Shown here one piece after another: positions 42,384 through 54,898 of a stretch of DNA of 64,000 nt (position 1 is the first letter of the stretch; the number at the start of each line of letters is the position of its first letter). The notes beneath the pieces were generated by a model. The model had not been told where the DNA came from and did no database searches. It worked only from the letters and a program-made list of their open reading frames with translations. The stretch covers positions 9,610,001 to 9,674,000 of the forward strand of contig CM059622.1 in assembly GCA_030435675.1 (NCBI GenBank). The letters run 5' to 3'. The DNA is from Steinernema hermaphroditum. Taxonomy: Eukaryota; Nematoda; Chromadorea; Rhabditida; Steinernematidae. The translations under genes and the position numbers were made by a program.

Positions 42384-45300
42384 TTAACAACCTTTTTGTT
42401 TCGGATGCACCTTAACCGAGAATACGGCCTCCGACGAGGGCTTCTTGTGGTCAGGGAGTGGCACAAAGAAGCTGGTCTCCTTTTTGATGGCCTGTGTCCT
42501 TTTCAAGAAGAACAATCCACAGGTTATGTCCACTTCTGCGGCATCGGACCATGCATTGGCGGAGACGAGAACGGTCATCGAGAGCCTATAGGTGTGCGGT
42601 CCTGTTGAGATGATGTCCGAAGGGCGGGGTCGTAAGTAGGCTACTACCTTATCAGGATATACAACCTAAACTTCCAGAGAAGATCATGATAGAGGACAGA
42701 GAGGAGACGTACGCGTATTCGTAGGTAGTGGAGATCAGCCTTCTCAAAATTATACAACATCGCGGTCATGGCGATTCCGGTGGGCAGGTTCGACACGAAT
42801 TTGACCACATTATCTGCAATCCATTCAGAAGTGGGCTCTAAGATCTATAGTACCCGTTGTGAGAAAGTCCAATCACCATGCCCTTACCTCTACGGTTTTC
42901 ATTGTCACCTTTCGCAATGACTTGAAGTGCTTCGGAAGGGGTATATTGTAGTTGCTCAAAATGCCCACGAGAGAGCGACCAGAAATGGAAATGGGCTTGT
43001 CTTCGGGCTTCTGGTTATGTTGGTGTAAATGCTGCAAGAGAGGCACGACGATTTCGTGTGTGTTGTTCGTCAGATTGGAATCTATCATTATCACGTGCTT
43101 CTGCAGGACTGTGACCGCTTCTTTGAGTGCTGCTACAACTTCTTCGGGGCGGAACCTGTTCACGTTATCAGCTTTCAGTGCCAAATACTGAAGGACAAGG
43201 TAGAAGCGGTACTCTCCGATGAATCTCTGGACATCCGTGTCATCTTGAGAGAACTGATACTGTAGGCTATCCAGGCGATCCAGAGATTGCTCGATTACTA
43301 GCAGGGCCACCTTGTAATCGCCGCCGTACACCACAATTTGCCGCGTGTAGTCTCCTAGCCTCGTGATGTCGAAAAATATCTTCATGAATCGAGCGGGGAC
43401 GGCGACTTCAGGCTCCGCTTCTTCGAGAGCTTCCAAGTCGCTTACGATGAGGAAATAGGCGGACTCCTTTTCTTCGCTTCGTTCACTTTTTTGCACTTCC
43501 GCCATTCTGTTGTATGTGTTGTCCAGAAGGGTTCCGATTTTCTCACAAGCCTTCGTGTCATTGGTAAACATGATGTGGCTAGAGCTGATTAAGCGTGCCC
43601 GTTCGATTTCCTAAACACCGATGGTATAGTGTGAAAAAGACCAGCTGAGCTTACCTTCACTGGCGCAATCAAATGGGGATAGCAGCTTCGAAGATAGCGG
43701 TAGTGCCGAATCACATACGAAGGAACAAGAGAGTAAATGACGGAATGCACGGATGCGGCGTTGAGCACAAGCATCAACTTGGCGACATCTAGAATTTCGT
43801 ATAATGCGTGGGCTCGGTTAAGGAAGTGCTTACAGAATGGGTCGTCGACGGTTTGTTCAGGTGTGTCGAAGACGGCATGTAGTTCCAAAAGATTGTCGAG
43901 CAAACACTGCACGAACACGGCGTGTCTTGTGCCGAGCCTCGACAGACAGCGGTAAGTGGAAGTTTGGTCCAGGGGATACCGCTTCAACGAATGCAGAAGA
44001 GCCTTCACGCACATCTCCAAGCATTCTGGATCGTACAGGTTACTTTTCCCCAGAAGTTCGTGCAGTGCAAAGCGGCTTTCTTGTGCAGCATCCTAAAAGG
44101 AGTCTTACCACCGATGAATCAACGCGCAGAGAAAACTTACATCCAAAACATTCAAGATGGTCGGGAGTTGATATTTTTGCAAGGTACCGTGCACAACGAG
44201 GGGCGTCAAAGCCTTGATAGCGTCCAGGCGGATCTAAAATACTTGTCCTTTACAATAGCAATGGACACGCGTGTTCACCTCTTCGATCTCGTCGTTGAAC
44301 ATATCAGCCAAGTGCTCAATGCAGGCATTCGCGAAAGTCGGCCTATCCACAGCCAAGCGTCCGAGGGAGTAAACTGCCGCCTGTCGGACGGCTGAAACAA
44401 CAGGTTACGGAAATGTATGTAGTTATAAACATACCCATAAACTCATCTTCTAGAGCTGTGACAAAGGCTCCACAAGCACCCGTAGATATAATCGACTGTG
44501 CGTCCTCTTCCGCTCGCTCTGCGGGTACATCTTCGCCCAGCTTCTTGCCCGTTGCCCATTCGGAGTAGCCCGAGCAGCTGGTTCCATCTTTTCTGAGCTG
44601 AAAAATAAGGTCACTTTTTGAATACGGGGATGCAGCGTACCCTCATTTTGACCATAATCTTCTTATCCAGCGTTTGCATTAAGAAGTTCTCACTGACATT
44701 CACGAACTTTCCCAACAATTTTGCCGCCTCTGCCCGCACCCGGATTTCGGAATCATTGATAGCGTTGCAGATTATGGAGAAGGCATCGTCGTTGACCGGT
44801 AGTAAAATTCCTTTGGCCGACTTTACATCCCTAAAATACTAATTACGAAAGCGGGTTAAGAGGCATGCAGCTACCTGTTGCCGTACTTCGAAGCCAGATA
44901 CTGTATGAGGCGAAGACACTTAATTCTCACAATCATGTCGGCATTTTCGGCCAATCTCGTAAATATGGAATAACAATCGAAAGAGAGGCCCCTTTCATCT
45001 TCGCTGAGGGCGACGAATCCGTCGATGGCGGCTCCTCTCACTTTATAGTCCCGATCCTCACAGAATGGCCCTAATTCGCGTTCCAATTTTTGTGCGTTCC
45101 AATCACCAGATTCCGATCCTCCTGCAAGAAAAGTATTTTTTGTCAGTGACAGCAACTGCTTGTTACCTGCCAACGTGTAGGTAATGAGGAATTTAATGGC
45201 GTATATCCTTTGGTTCGACGTCCCCGTTCGAATATTTCGCCAGAGGAAGCTCAAAGTGTTTTCGCAGTTCTGTGGACCTACGACCTTTTCCTGCAGAAGC

Positions 45301-45864
45301 ATCGTGTACAGGGAAAAGAGAGCCGTATCGACCTGGTTCTTCATTTTGAAGACACTACTGGAACAGAAAAGCATGGCTACAATGAGGCGCTCGAAACTAG
45401 CCTTTCTGGTTTGAAGAAAGCAGACAACTTCTCCCAAAGGTAAGCTTTCTGTTGCGAGCGTTCCACCTGGCTCTCGATCATGGACAGTGCGGTCACAACG
45501 ATGTCCTGCGGCATGGACTCTAGGCTGGACGCCAAATAGAAGCAAATCTCTTCGTGGGCACTGCACTGGTGATGTGTAACCTGGAGACCCGCCAGGTGCT
45601 CCCTAAGCCTAAACATAGGGAGAGCTCTCAGTTTCAGTCTTGGACACTTACGCTACCCATTCACGGATCTGGACACATGTTCTTACCTCCGAGAGCAAGC
45701 TTTTCGCGCCTTTAGATCCCTTCGCCTGAAATCACTACTTTTCTGATGACGTTCAGGAAACTACGATTCACCTCTCTCTTCCTCGGGGGCTCTTCCACAG
45801 GCGGCTTTGGACATTCGCGCTTCTGCTTTCGCCCTAACTGTAACGCAGAGGCTCCCGTCAGCAT
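42384..45864 (-). CDS. ints-4: Integrator complex subunit 4
   Basis: About twelve exons. Starts MLTGASALQLGRKQKRECP, with a Lys/Arg-rich start similar to other INTS4 proteins. HEAT repeats follow: 'CEDRDYKVRGAAIDGFVAL', 'NDSEIRVRAEAAKLLGKF...LDKKI', then the family signature 'ISTGACGAFVTALEDEFM' and 'DMFNDEIEEVNTR'. The C-terminal half runs through 'DDPFCKHFLNRAHALYEIL' and 'YRYLRSCYPHLI'. It ends with the beta-rich C-terminal domain 'DAWSDAAEVDITCGLFF'. INTS4 is the scaffold that holds the INTS9-INTS11 endonuclease for snRNA 3' processing and transcription attenuation. It begins 305 bases downstream of the CAF-1 gene on the same strand. Confidence 0.93.
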
Positions 45865-46168
45865 CTGTGTATTCTGCCCTTGTGAACTTCTTTCTTTTCT
45901 GTAAACACTCTGATGGACGTGTTCCTCCCGGTCAAGCGATGCGCGAGCACGCTTTTCGAAAATACACGAAATGTCAGATATTGCTGCGCAGTACCGTTCG
46001 CGAACCGGTCAAAATCAGTCAATCCGCATAGGACACCGGAACATCGGAGAATAACCCAGCATTTACTCGCGAAAGGTGACTACGACCATGGACTAATTCA
46101 ATCTGTACATCGGAGTAGGCGCAATGTGTTTATGTCAGTTGCAAATAAAAACCCGTAAACGCTGAGAT
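45865..46168 (-). other. Short spacer between CAF-1 and INTS4 genes
   Basis: 304 bases between the stop of the upstream gene (46169) and the start of ints-4 (45864), both on the minus strand. An AATAAA (minus strand view near 46145) may be the upstream poly(A) signal. In nematodes such spacing is compatible with an operon and SL2 trans-splicing; no SL2-specific U-rich element was identified with confidence. Confidence 0.4.
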
Positions 46169-47631
46169 TCACGCTTCTGCGCTCTTCTCCCTCGGTTCTG
46201 CATAATTTAGAACTATTCCAGCCATCTTCATGGCCTTCGCTTCAACGGGGATGTCGTGGAACGAGAAGATAGGCCCGTAGAGCTTGGCGATGAGAACCTT
46301 TGACTTGTTTCGGACGGTCTTCGCTTCATGTTCTTCGCGCCACTCATCATTCTTACGGCGCTGGCGAGCGTCCCGTTGCTCCTTGGTTTCACGTGCTGTT
46401 TCATCGTCACCTTCTCCTTCTGATAAATAGCCGTGAGCCACTAAGAACTTCTCATCATCTTCGTCTTTCTCATCATCACTCTGCAGACTATATAGCACTG
46501 TTAGCATGAATTACACTTACATCGAGGTCGTTGTCGTCCGACATGCATTCCTCGCCTTCTTCATCTTCCACCCATTCTTCGTCGGAATCAACATTGTAGT
46601 CAAATATCTGCAACACAAAACTCCAAGCACCAACTTTTCATCAACACACACCTCTTCCTTGGCGAGGAAACGCTTGCCAGTGATCTTAGCGACCTTCTTC
46701 CGCCATGTGCCGTAGTAAGGTGGACGAAAATTGTCATGGAACTGAAGAAGCTTCGGTCGCATAGGATCTCGCTTGGGACAAGAGAACTTGGTAAGATTGC
46801 GGATATACGTGGATTCCTACATCACAATACATTATCACAAGCAACACAATATAACCTCACTTCAACAGTAATGTTCATCAAATTTTGGTATTCCTCCTCA
46901 GTTAATGGGTCTCTTCGAAGAATAGGAGCAACAGCCCACCCCTTCTTCAGCTCGAAAGGCTTCCAAGGACTATCACAATCCACCGGCACATACTCCCTCA
47001 CCACTGGAGGGTCTTTCTTCTCGAAGAAAGACAAGAAGCGATCTTTCTCTTTTTTCTTCTTGGCTTCAAGAGCTTCTTCCGCACGACGTTTCTCTTCGCG
47101 TTTTCGCTCATCTTCAAGACGCTTAGCCTCCTGTTTTTCCTCGTCTTCTTTCTTTTTCTGCAGCTTCTCGATCTCTTTCTGGCGCTTCTCTTCGAGTTTG
47201 CGCTCCTCTTCTTCTCGTTTCTTCTCTTCCTTCTGCCGTTTCTCCTCGGCTCTTCGCTGCTCCTCCTCGCGTTTCTTCTCTTCTTTCATGCGCTTTTCCT
47301 CAGCCTTTCGCAAGTCCTCTTCGCGCTTTTTCTCTTCTCGCAAACGCTTCTCTTCCGCCTTTTTCTCTTCCTTTTGGCGCTTTTCCTCTGCCTTCTTCAG
47401 GTCCTCGTCACGTTTTTTTTCATCCTTGATGCTGAAAATTACTCGTTTAGAAGCAAAAAAAAACTACGGACTGCACCGTTGCTGTTCTTCCTTTTCCTTT
47501 TTGCGTTTTTCAAACGCCTCTTCACGTAATCGCTTTGCTTGTGTTTTTTGCTCATCTTGCAGCTTTCGTTTGGCAGCACGAGAAGGCGTTTCCGCCACGT
47601 CCACGTCCAAAGCAACGTTTTCGTCACCCAT
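46169..47631 (-). CDS. chaf-1: Chromatin assembly factor 1 large subunit (p150, CHAF1A)
   Basis: Starts MGDENVALDVDVAETPSR. Then comes a very long Lys/Glu/Arg-rich coiled coil (about 47.5-47.05 kb, repeated 'EEKRQKEEKKREEE' units), the KER region that binds DNA. Next are 'RFLSFFEKKDPP' and 'FELKKGWAVAPILRRDPLTEEE'. The conserved acidic domain follows: 'PKLLQFHDNFRPPYYGTWRKK', 'FDYNVDSDEEWVEDEEGEE', 'FLVAHGYLSEGEGDDE'. CAF-1 p150 deposits H3-H4 behind replication forks with PCNA. About five exons. The PIP and winged-helix parts are less clear, as in other worms. All signature motifs of the ED domain are present. Confidence 0.95.
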
Positions 47632-50600
47632 TTTGTTTGTTATAGCTCTTAAGGAGAAACAAATTAAGCTCACTTGAAACAACAAATCATCAGAAAAGCA
47701 AAATCGCGAGAACACATGAGTCCTGTGATTCTAGAGGACTGCGAAAGGATAATCCAGATCACAAAAACCGCTTCTTTCTCGAAAGTCATTACCGAAACCG
47801 CTCCTTCCGAGAAAAGTCATACTTTACCCATGCTCTCAAATCGCTCGAAAAGATCTGAAATTCCACGTGACAGGAAACATTTCGCAAAACTTTCGCAAAC
47901 CCTTGATGGTTCGAAGGCGTCCAAGGTCGAGCTCTCAAATTCGCGCATTTTTCCGTCACATTGGTTTTCGTTGTGGGACCTTTTCAGTGTTCAAAGTGTC
48001 ATCGAGCTCCTCTGGATGACCATACAAGTGCTTGGGACTCCCAAAAGATCCCCGAGGCGATAAGCTCTCTTTCCGCCGATTTGTTGCCACTAGGGTAAGG
48101 CGACTTTTTTGCATTACACTCGGCATTCTCCGCTCTCCCACAACATCGCAGTGGCGAACAAAGCGCGTAACGGGGAGGGCGGCAGCCAGCTGTCGCGCGA
48201 CTCCGATCGATTGATTAGCTTCGCGACGCCGCCGTCCTCCGCGGCCTTATCCCAGAAGTCTCTCTTGACTCCGCAGGATCACGCGCCGCTCTCGGCTGTA
48301 CAACAAACACTCCGCTGCCGTCATCGGCCGCTGCCAATGTTTGGACGCGATTGGCTTTCGTGCGTGCTTTCGGTGTGCTCCTCTCCTCTCCACTGGCGGC
48401 GATCCGATCTGTACTCCCGAGATCTCGGAATCTCCTCTTAGGAGAGCCTGCAGCCCTGTGCATGGCTCACAGCCTTCTCCAATTAGCAGTAGGACTCGCG
48501 CCTTTAGCAGAAAATGTCACAGTTGCAGAAAACGTTGCAGTCCGAGGACTCTAATTATTTTTAATTGACCTCTTCCCTCAAGTACGACTGTCTTATCTGC
48601 CCTTTTTGAACTGTTCCCAAACGAAGTCAAGACCGCCGGTTCAGCGCCAGGCATACGGTAGCCCCTCTCACAGTCAGTCCACAAACAATGTCCCTCTAAA
48701 AGCTGAGGAGCTGATCGTTCTGTTTGCGGGAGCGATTCAGAGGTGGCAGTTGATCCGTCTCCGGGTTCGTCGAGGTCCTTAGCGGTCTTCAGAATTTCAC
48801 CCGGAGCTCGTCTATCCAAAACATGACGTAGTCTTCGAGATGTTTTCGTCGGTTTCCCATTTTATTTCTCCCTTGTTGACGCGGTCGCCGAAAATAGAAA
48901 TCGCACGTCGTTCCTCACGTAGCATCTCCTCCGACTTCCTCATATCCGTGTGAACCCATCGATCCGCCGCGCCTCCTCGGGCCACTTCCTAATTAGTGCA
49001 AAAAGCGAACGGCGGCGTCCTTAGGGGATCATTCACCATCGCTTGTGATCACTGTTTGTGTTCTTGTGTTCGCTCCGTGCAGTGGACTTCGCTCGGGCGA
49101 TCGATTCGCGGCGGTTGGCCTCCTCTAATTTCCAGCTGCGCATACCCAGCGCCGTGAAACAGTCGCAATCACTGGGGCTTCTGTACCTCCTCGCCGCGTC
49201 GTTCTCGGCTCGTCCTCCACCGCCTGGGGCAAAGTCCCGAGCCCTGTTTACGGCAAAGAAGCCGCGGATCACCAAGAGATCATTTGGGAATCGCCAAAAC
49301 AGGTTCCCCCGTTGCTGTTCCCCTGAAAAGCAAAGTGTGTTATTGCGTAACGCCTGGGGAATCCCGTGTAAGTGAGTGGCGACCTCGTTCGCTTCTTCGT
49401 CCCTCCAGGCACTGATAAGAACCTTCCGCTTGCTTTGTGCCTTTGGTCTTCCGATTCGCCCAAGTTCGACGATCGTCGTTCGATTTACGAGCCTCTGGCG
49501 CTATTTCGGGCGTCGCGCTGCAGAAAAAGAAACGCCGAATCCGCTGCGCACTTATCAGCGCCGAACACGGAGTTTGAGCCACAGAACGCACCCGCGGTGA
49601 GTGCATTCGGTCGGCGGACCCTCGCTGACGCTTCCGCCTCGGTCGGTGTACGGTAGATGGATTCCTGGCTCAGGCCTAAACGATCCAATTGAAGATTTCT
49701 AATGCGCGGAGGGCTCATGTCCTTTCGGAGTGCTTTTAGTGGCCGAAAACAGTCCTCTAAATAGGGCAGAAGCCCTGGGGATAATTAGCCACGGATACTC
49801 GGCGCCCGGATCGGGCCTCGGTGACGTCAGCACACGCAGACAAATGGATTTCGTGCGTGGAGGCCGGAGGCCGCGGATAAAACATATCCGCTCGGGGAGG
49901 CGGCGACCAATAAGCGAAAGTACTCTAGGGGCGCAGAGGAGAAGTCAGGGGCTGATAAGAAGGCCGCGCGGATAAGGGACGGTCGGGCCGCCAAGTGGCA
50001 CAGAAGACGACGACGAACGATCTTCGCGTGGAGTGACGTCGTCTTCTGTTATTCATGGCTGTTTGCGTGTTTTGTCCCGAGGACGGATTCACTTTAGGCG
50101 ATCGTCGCGTCTCCTCGAGAAGTCCGATCGACGTCGAGTCCAGAAGGGGCGGGCGCGGCGCTTATCAGCCACCTCGTCATCGCCCAAACTGACCCTTTTA
50201 CGAGCGATCCGACGAAAGCCGCGTTATCAGAGGCATTCGCGGCCGTTTCCATTTAAAGGCGCTGCCATTCTAAATTTGGCAGAGAGCGAAGTTGCAATTG
50301 GAGCGATCCGTGATCGCCGTTTAATTGTGCTCGCGGGAACCGGTCCCAGGGGCTATCGACGAATCCCTGGCGTCGACGACCCTGCGACGTCTGTGGCGGA
50401 GATAAATAACCTCCGAACTTTGGATCAGTTCTTTATTTGGAAATTGCGCGGAAGCCTGTTCCAGCGGCGCCTATGACGTGCGGCGCCGCGCCAGAAGCCG
50501 TGGAAGCCTCGCGCGCCATTCGGCCCAGCGCCAGCTGGAACTCCCCTAGCACGGGTTACTGTACTTTGAGGGCGCCCCTATCATGTAGTTCGGGACATAC

Positions 50601-52304
50601 GTGGGAGGGCCACACACCGCGCCAGAAGGCCGTGGCTTCTGCGGAACGAGGCCCGGGAGTGCGTTCGGCGCTGTGGCGGTGGCCCGGCACCCTCGGCGCC
50701 TTGCGATCGATAGCAAACGCATTCACATGCATATGCGAGAGATGGGAGAGCTCCTCAGGCCGCGCACGCCCATCCGATATCGACGGAATTTCGGAGAACT
50801 TATCCCTTAGCGATCTGCCTTTGCGCTTCGTCGACTTCTTTAGGTGTGCTCCACGTCACTGGCCCTTAATTTCGCCTTTTCGCTCGGCGACACTCGATCC
50901 CGTTGCCGGCGAGTGTTTATACCTGCGCATAAAGGCGATTCGAATTACAGACGCGCAGCGAAGCCGCTCCCCGGGACTCAGAAGGGTCTTCCCCTCACCC
51001 TGACCAGAGCGAATCCGCTCTGTGTAAGGTAAGTGTGAGCGTTCCCCTTGATCAGGAGAGGAACGATCAGTTTCTAGATGAAAATACTACCGTAATCTGT
51101 TGTCTTCAAGGTTCCAGTGTAGCATGGCTTACGTGTTTTCGACTTATCCGTCCAGCGATTACGGTAGGGAGAGCTTAAATTAGAAGGAAAATATGTTTGC
51201 GGCACTTCTAATGCTATGTGCGTAAAACGGCTCTTAGGGAATCCGCCGAGAGTCCTCGGCGATGTTCGCGTCGGAAATCGTAGTGCATGGAACTTGTCCA
51301 CAAGTGGCGCCCCTGGAAGCCGTCCTCCAGAGGTCCTCCTCTGCGATTCAGTTCCTGCTACAGATACTAAAGGGGAAATCGGACGCTTTTTTAAGCCAGG
51401 CGACATTTGAATTTGTTTCTTATGACTCAAGGCCTTTCATTTCGCTTCCCTTCAAAGGTCCTCTGTTCTTGGCGGCGTGACTCAGGCGCCTCCTTTTCAC
51501 TTTCGAGATCCGAGGCAGAAGCCAGTGAGAGCAAAGATTCGCGTCCCGGGCCACGTGGAGTGCCCCCGAGGCCCTATTTTTGTTATTTTCCGCGTGTGAA
51601 AGGCTATTTACTCCCCTGCGCCGTTTAATTATGCGCTCCCCGAACGGCGACAAGATGACGTCACTGATCCCCGAGTCGCGCTCCAGGCTACAGTAATCGA
51701 TCCCCAGGTTGCTCGAGGCAACGGCCTCCGAGGCTTTCAGCGCGTTCTGGCGGCGCTCATTAGCCCGGAATCCCGAGTCACGCTGTGCCGAGTCGGGAGT
51801 TGCGTCGCGATTTCCTCTTGGCCCGCGCGTGACTAATCTCCGGATTATCCTCTCGGGATAAACAACCTTCAGCCGCGCTCGCACCTCTCCTCCGGGCCGC
51901 GGCGCCTAATTGGCCCGGCAGACGCCCCGAGGCTCCTCGTTTGCGCCCCTCATTTACCTTTAATAACCGGTATTCTTCCGCCGCGATCCGTCTCCTCCCC
52001 TCCTATCATTGCCGTCTTCTATTTCTGTGTGTTCTTCTGCTCCGTCTCCGCGCCGCGGGCGTCTTTTGTCGTCGCGCGACTGCGCGATCGCGGCGTCACT
52101 TTCGCGATTTCTCTTCGTCACCACCGTCACCGTCGTTTCAGAGCTCGGCCGAATCAGCCAGTCAGTTCGCAGACGTCGTCGAGCATTAGCCGTGAACCCC
52201 CAGGCAGTACCGTACCCCGACCCCAGGAGACGTCTCTCTCCCGCCACTCCTCCCCTGCAGCCCCCGCTCCCGACACCGCGGTGCGCCGACTCCATCGCTC
52301 CGCC
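47632..52304. promoter_or_regulatory. 4.7-kb GC-rich upstream region of mef-2
   Basis: No protein-family match on either strand over 4.7 kb, although many frames stay open because of high GC and CpG content. A local repeat (CGCTTCTTTCTCGAAAGTCAT-like units, 47768-47822) lies at the left. GATAA/TTATC motifs cluster at 49414-50405, with others at 50799-50804, 51140 and 51844-51860. Just upstream of the start are C/T-rich stretches (52110-52140, 52230-52290). For a muscle and neuronal regulator such as MEF-2 a long regulatory region is expected; enhancer function is inferred. Confidence 0.45.
49414..50405. promoter_or_regulatory. Cluster of GATA-factor sites
   Basis: GATAA or its complement occurs at about 49414, 49551, 49780, 49876, 49954, 49971, 50161, 50223 and 50401, nine in roughly 1 kb. 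Several are extended TGATAAG/CTTATCA sites, the form favoured by worm intestinal GATA factors such as ELT-2. About two are expected by chance in 1 kb of even composition, and fewer at this GC content. It may be an intestinal enhancer for a neighbouring gene. No other evidence is available. Confidence 0.45.
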
Positions 52305-54222
<1,918 letters not shown>

Positions 54223-54898
54223 GCACCCCCGTCCTCCCCCGACCCCGGCCTCGCCCCCATTCTCCTTCCCTTCTAAGCTCATTCTTCCTCACCTTGCTCA
54301 TCGAGAAGATTTTATTTAACCTAAATCTACATAGTTCTATATATTCACACGACCGCCCGTCTAAGTCTCTGTGAGATTCCCATCTCTATTTGTGTCGTTT
54401 TCCTGAGTTTTCTTCAGCAATACCCGCATCAGTCTTTTCCCCAAGCTTTCTCTTTCTTTCACTGGTTTTCGGCACTGTCTGACGGGTACCATCACCAGCG
54501 TTCCCTAAAACACATGGATAAGTATAATTGCGATTATATTTGCCCCCTAATAACTAGCTGAACGCTTAAAGGCATTTTACTCAGCGTACGTTCTCTGTCA
54601 TCCTCCCTGTTGTTTCGAACCATCAACGTTTCTTATATTTAGTCGTAAATATCTGGCGCCGGAAATCCAAGAGTATATCACTATTCAGAAGCCCCTATGA
54701 ATGCACTATAAACTTTATGTCTCTATTTAGCTTGTTATAGATATATTAAATTTATATTTCTACAGTACTCGTTCCCCAGAATCAGGAGTCACAATCAGCA
54801 TGCAGCATTGGAGGATCCACACAAGAATACCAATTGGAAACAAAAATATATTTTAGTAAAGGATGGAGGATCATAACATACAATGTTCATGACAGCGG
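54223..54898. other. 3' flanks of convergent mef-2 and gei-17
   Basis: AT-rich, non-coding, about 680 bases. The long 3' UTR of mef-2 is likely here. No repeat or RNA gene recognised. Confidence 0.5.

Noticed and set aside
47674..48063. A 129-codon plus-strand frame after the CAF-1 gene
   Set aside because: Contains a short imperfect repeat (AACCGCT...GAAAGTCAT) and no recognisable domain; probably promoter DNA of chaf-1.
48517..51884. Many 60-188 codon frames upstream of mef-2
   Set aside because: High GC lowers stop frequency; no conserved motif, and both strands are open in the same places.
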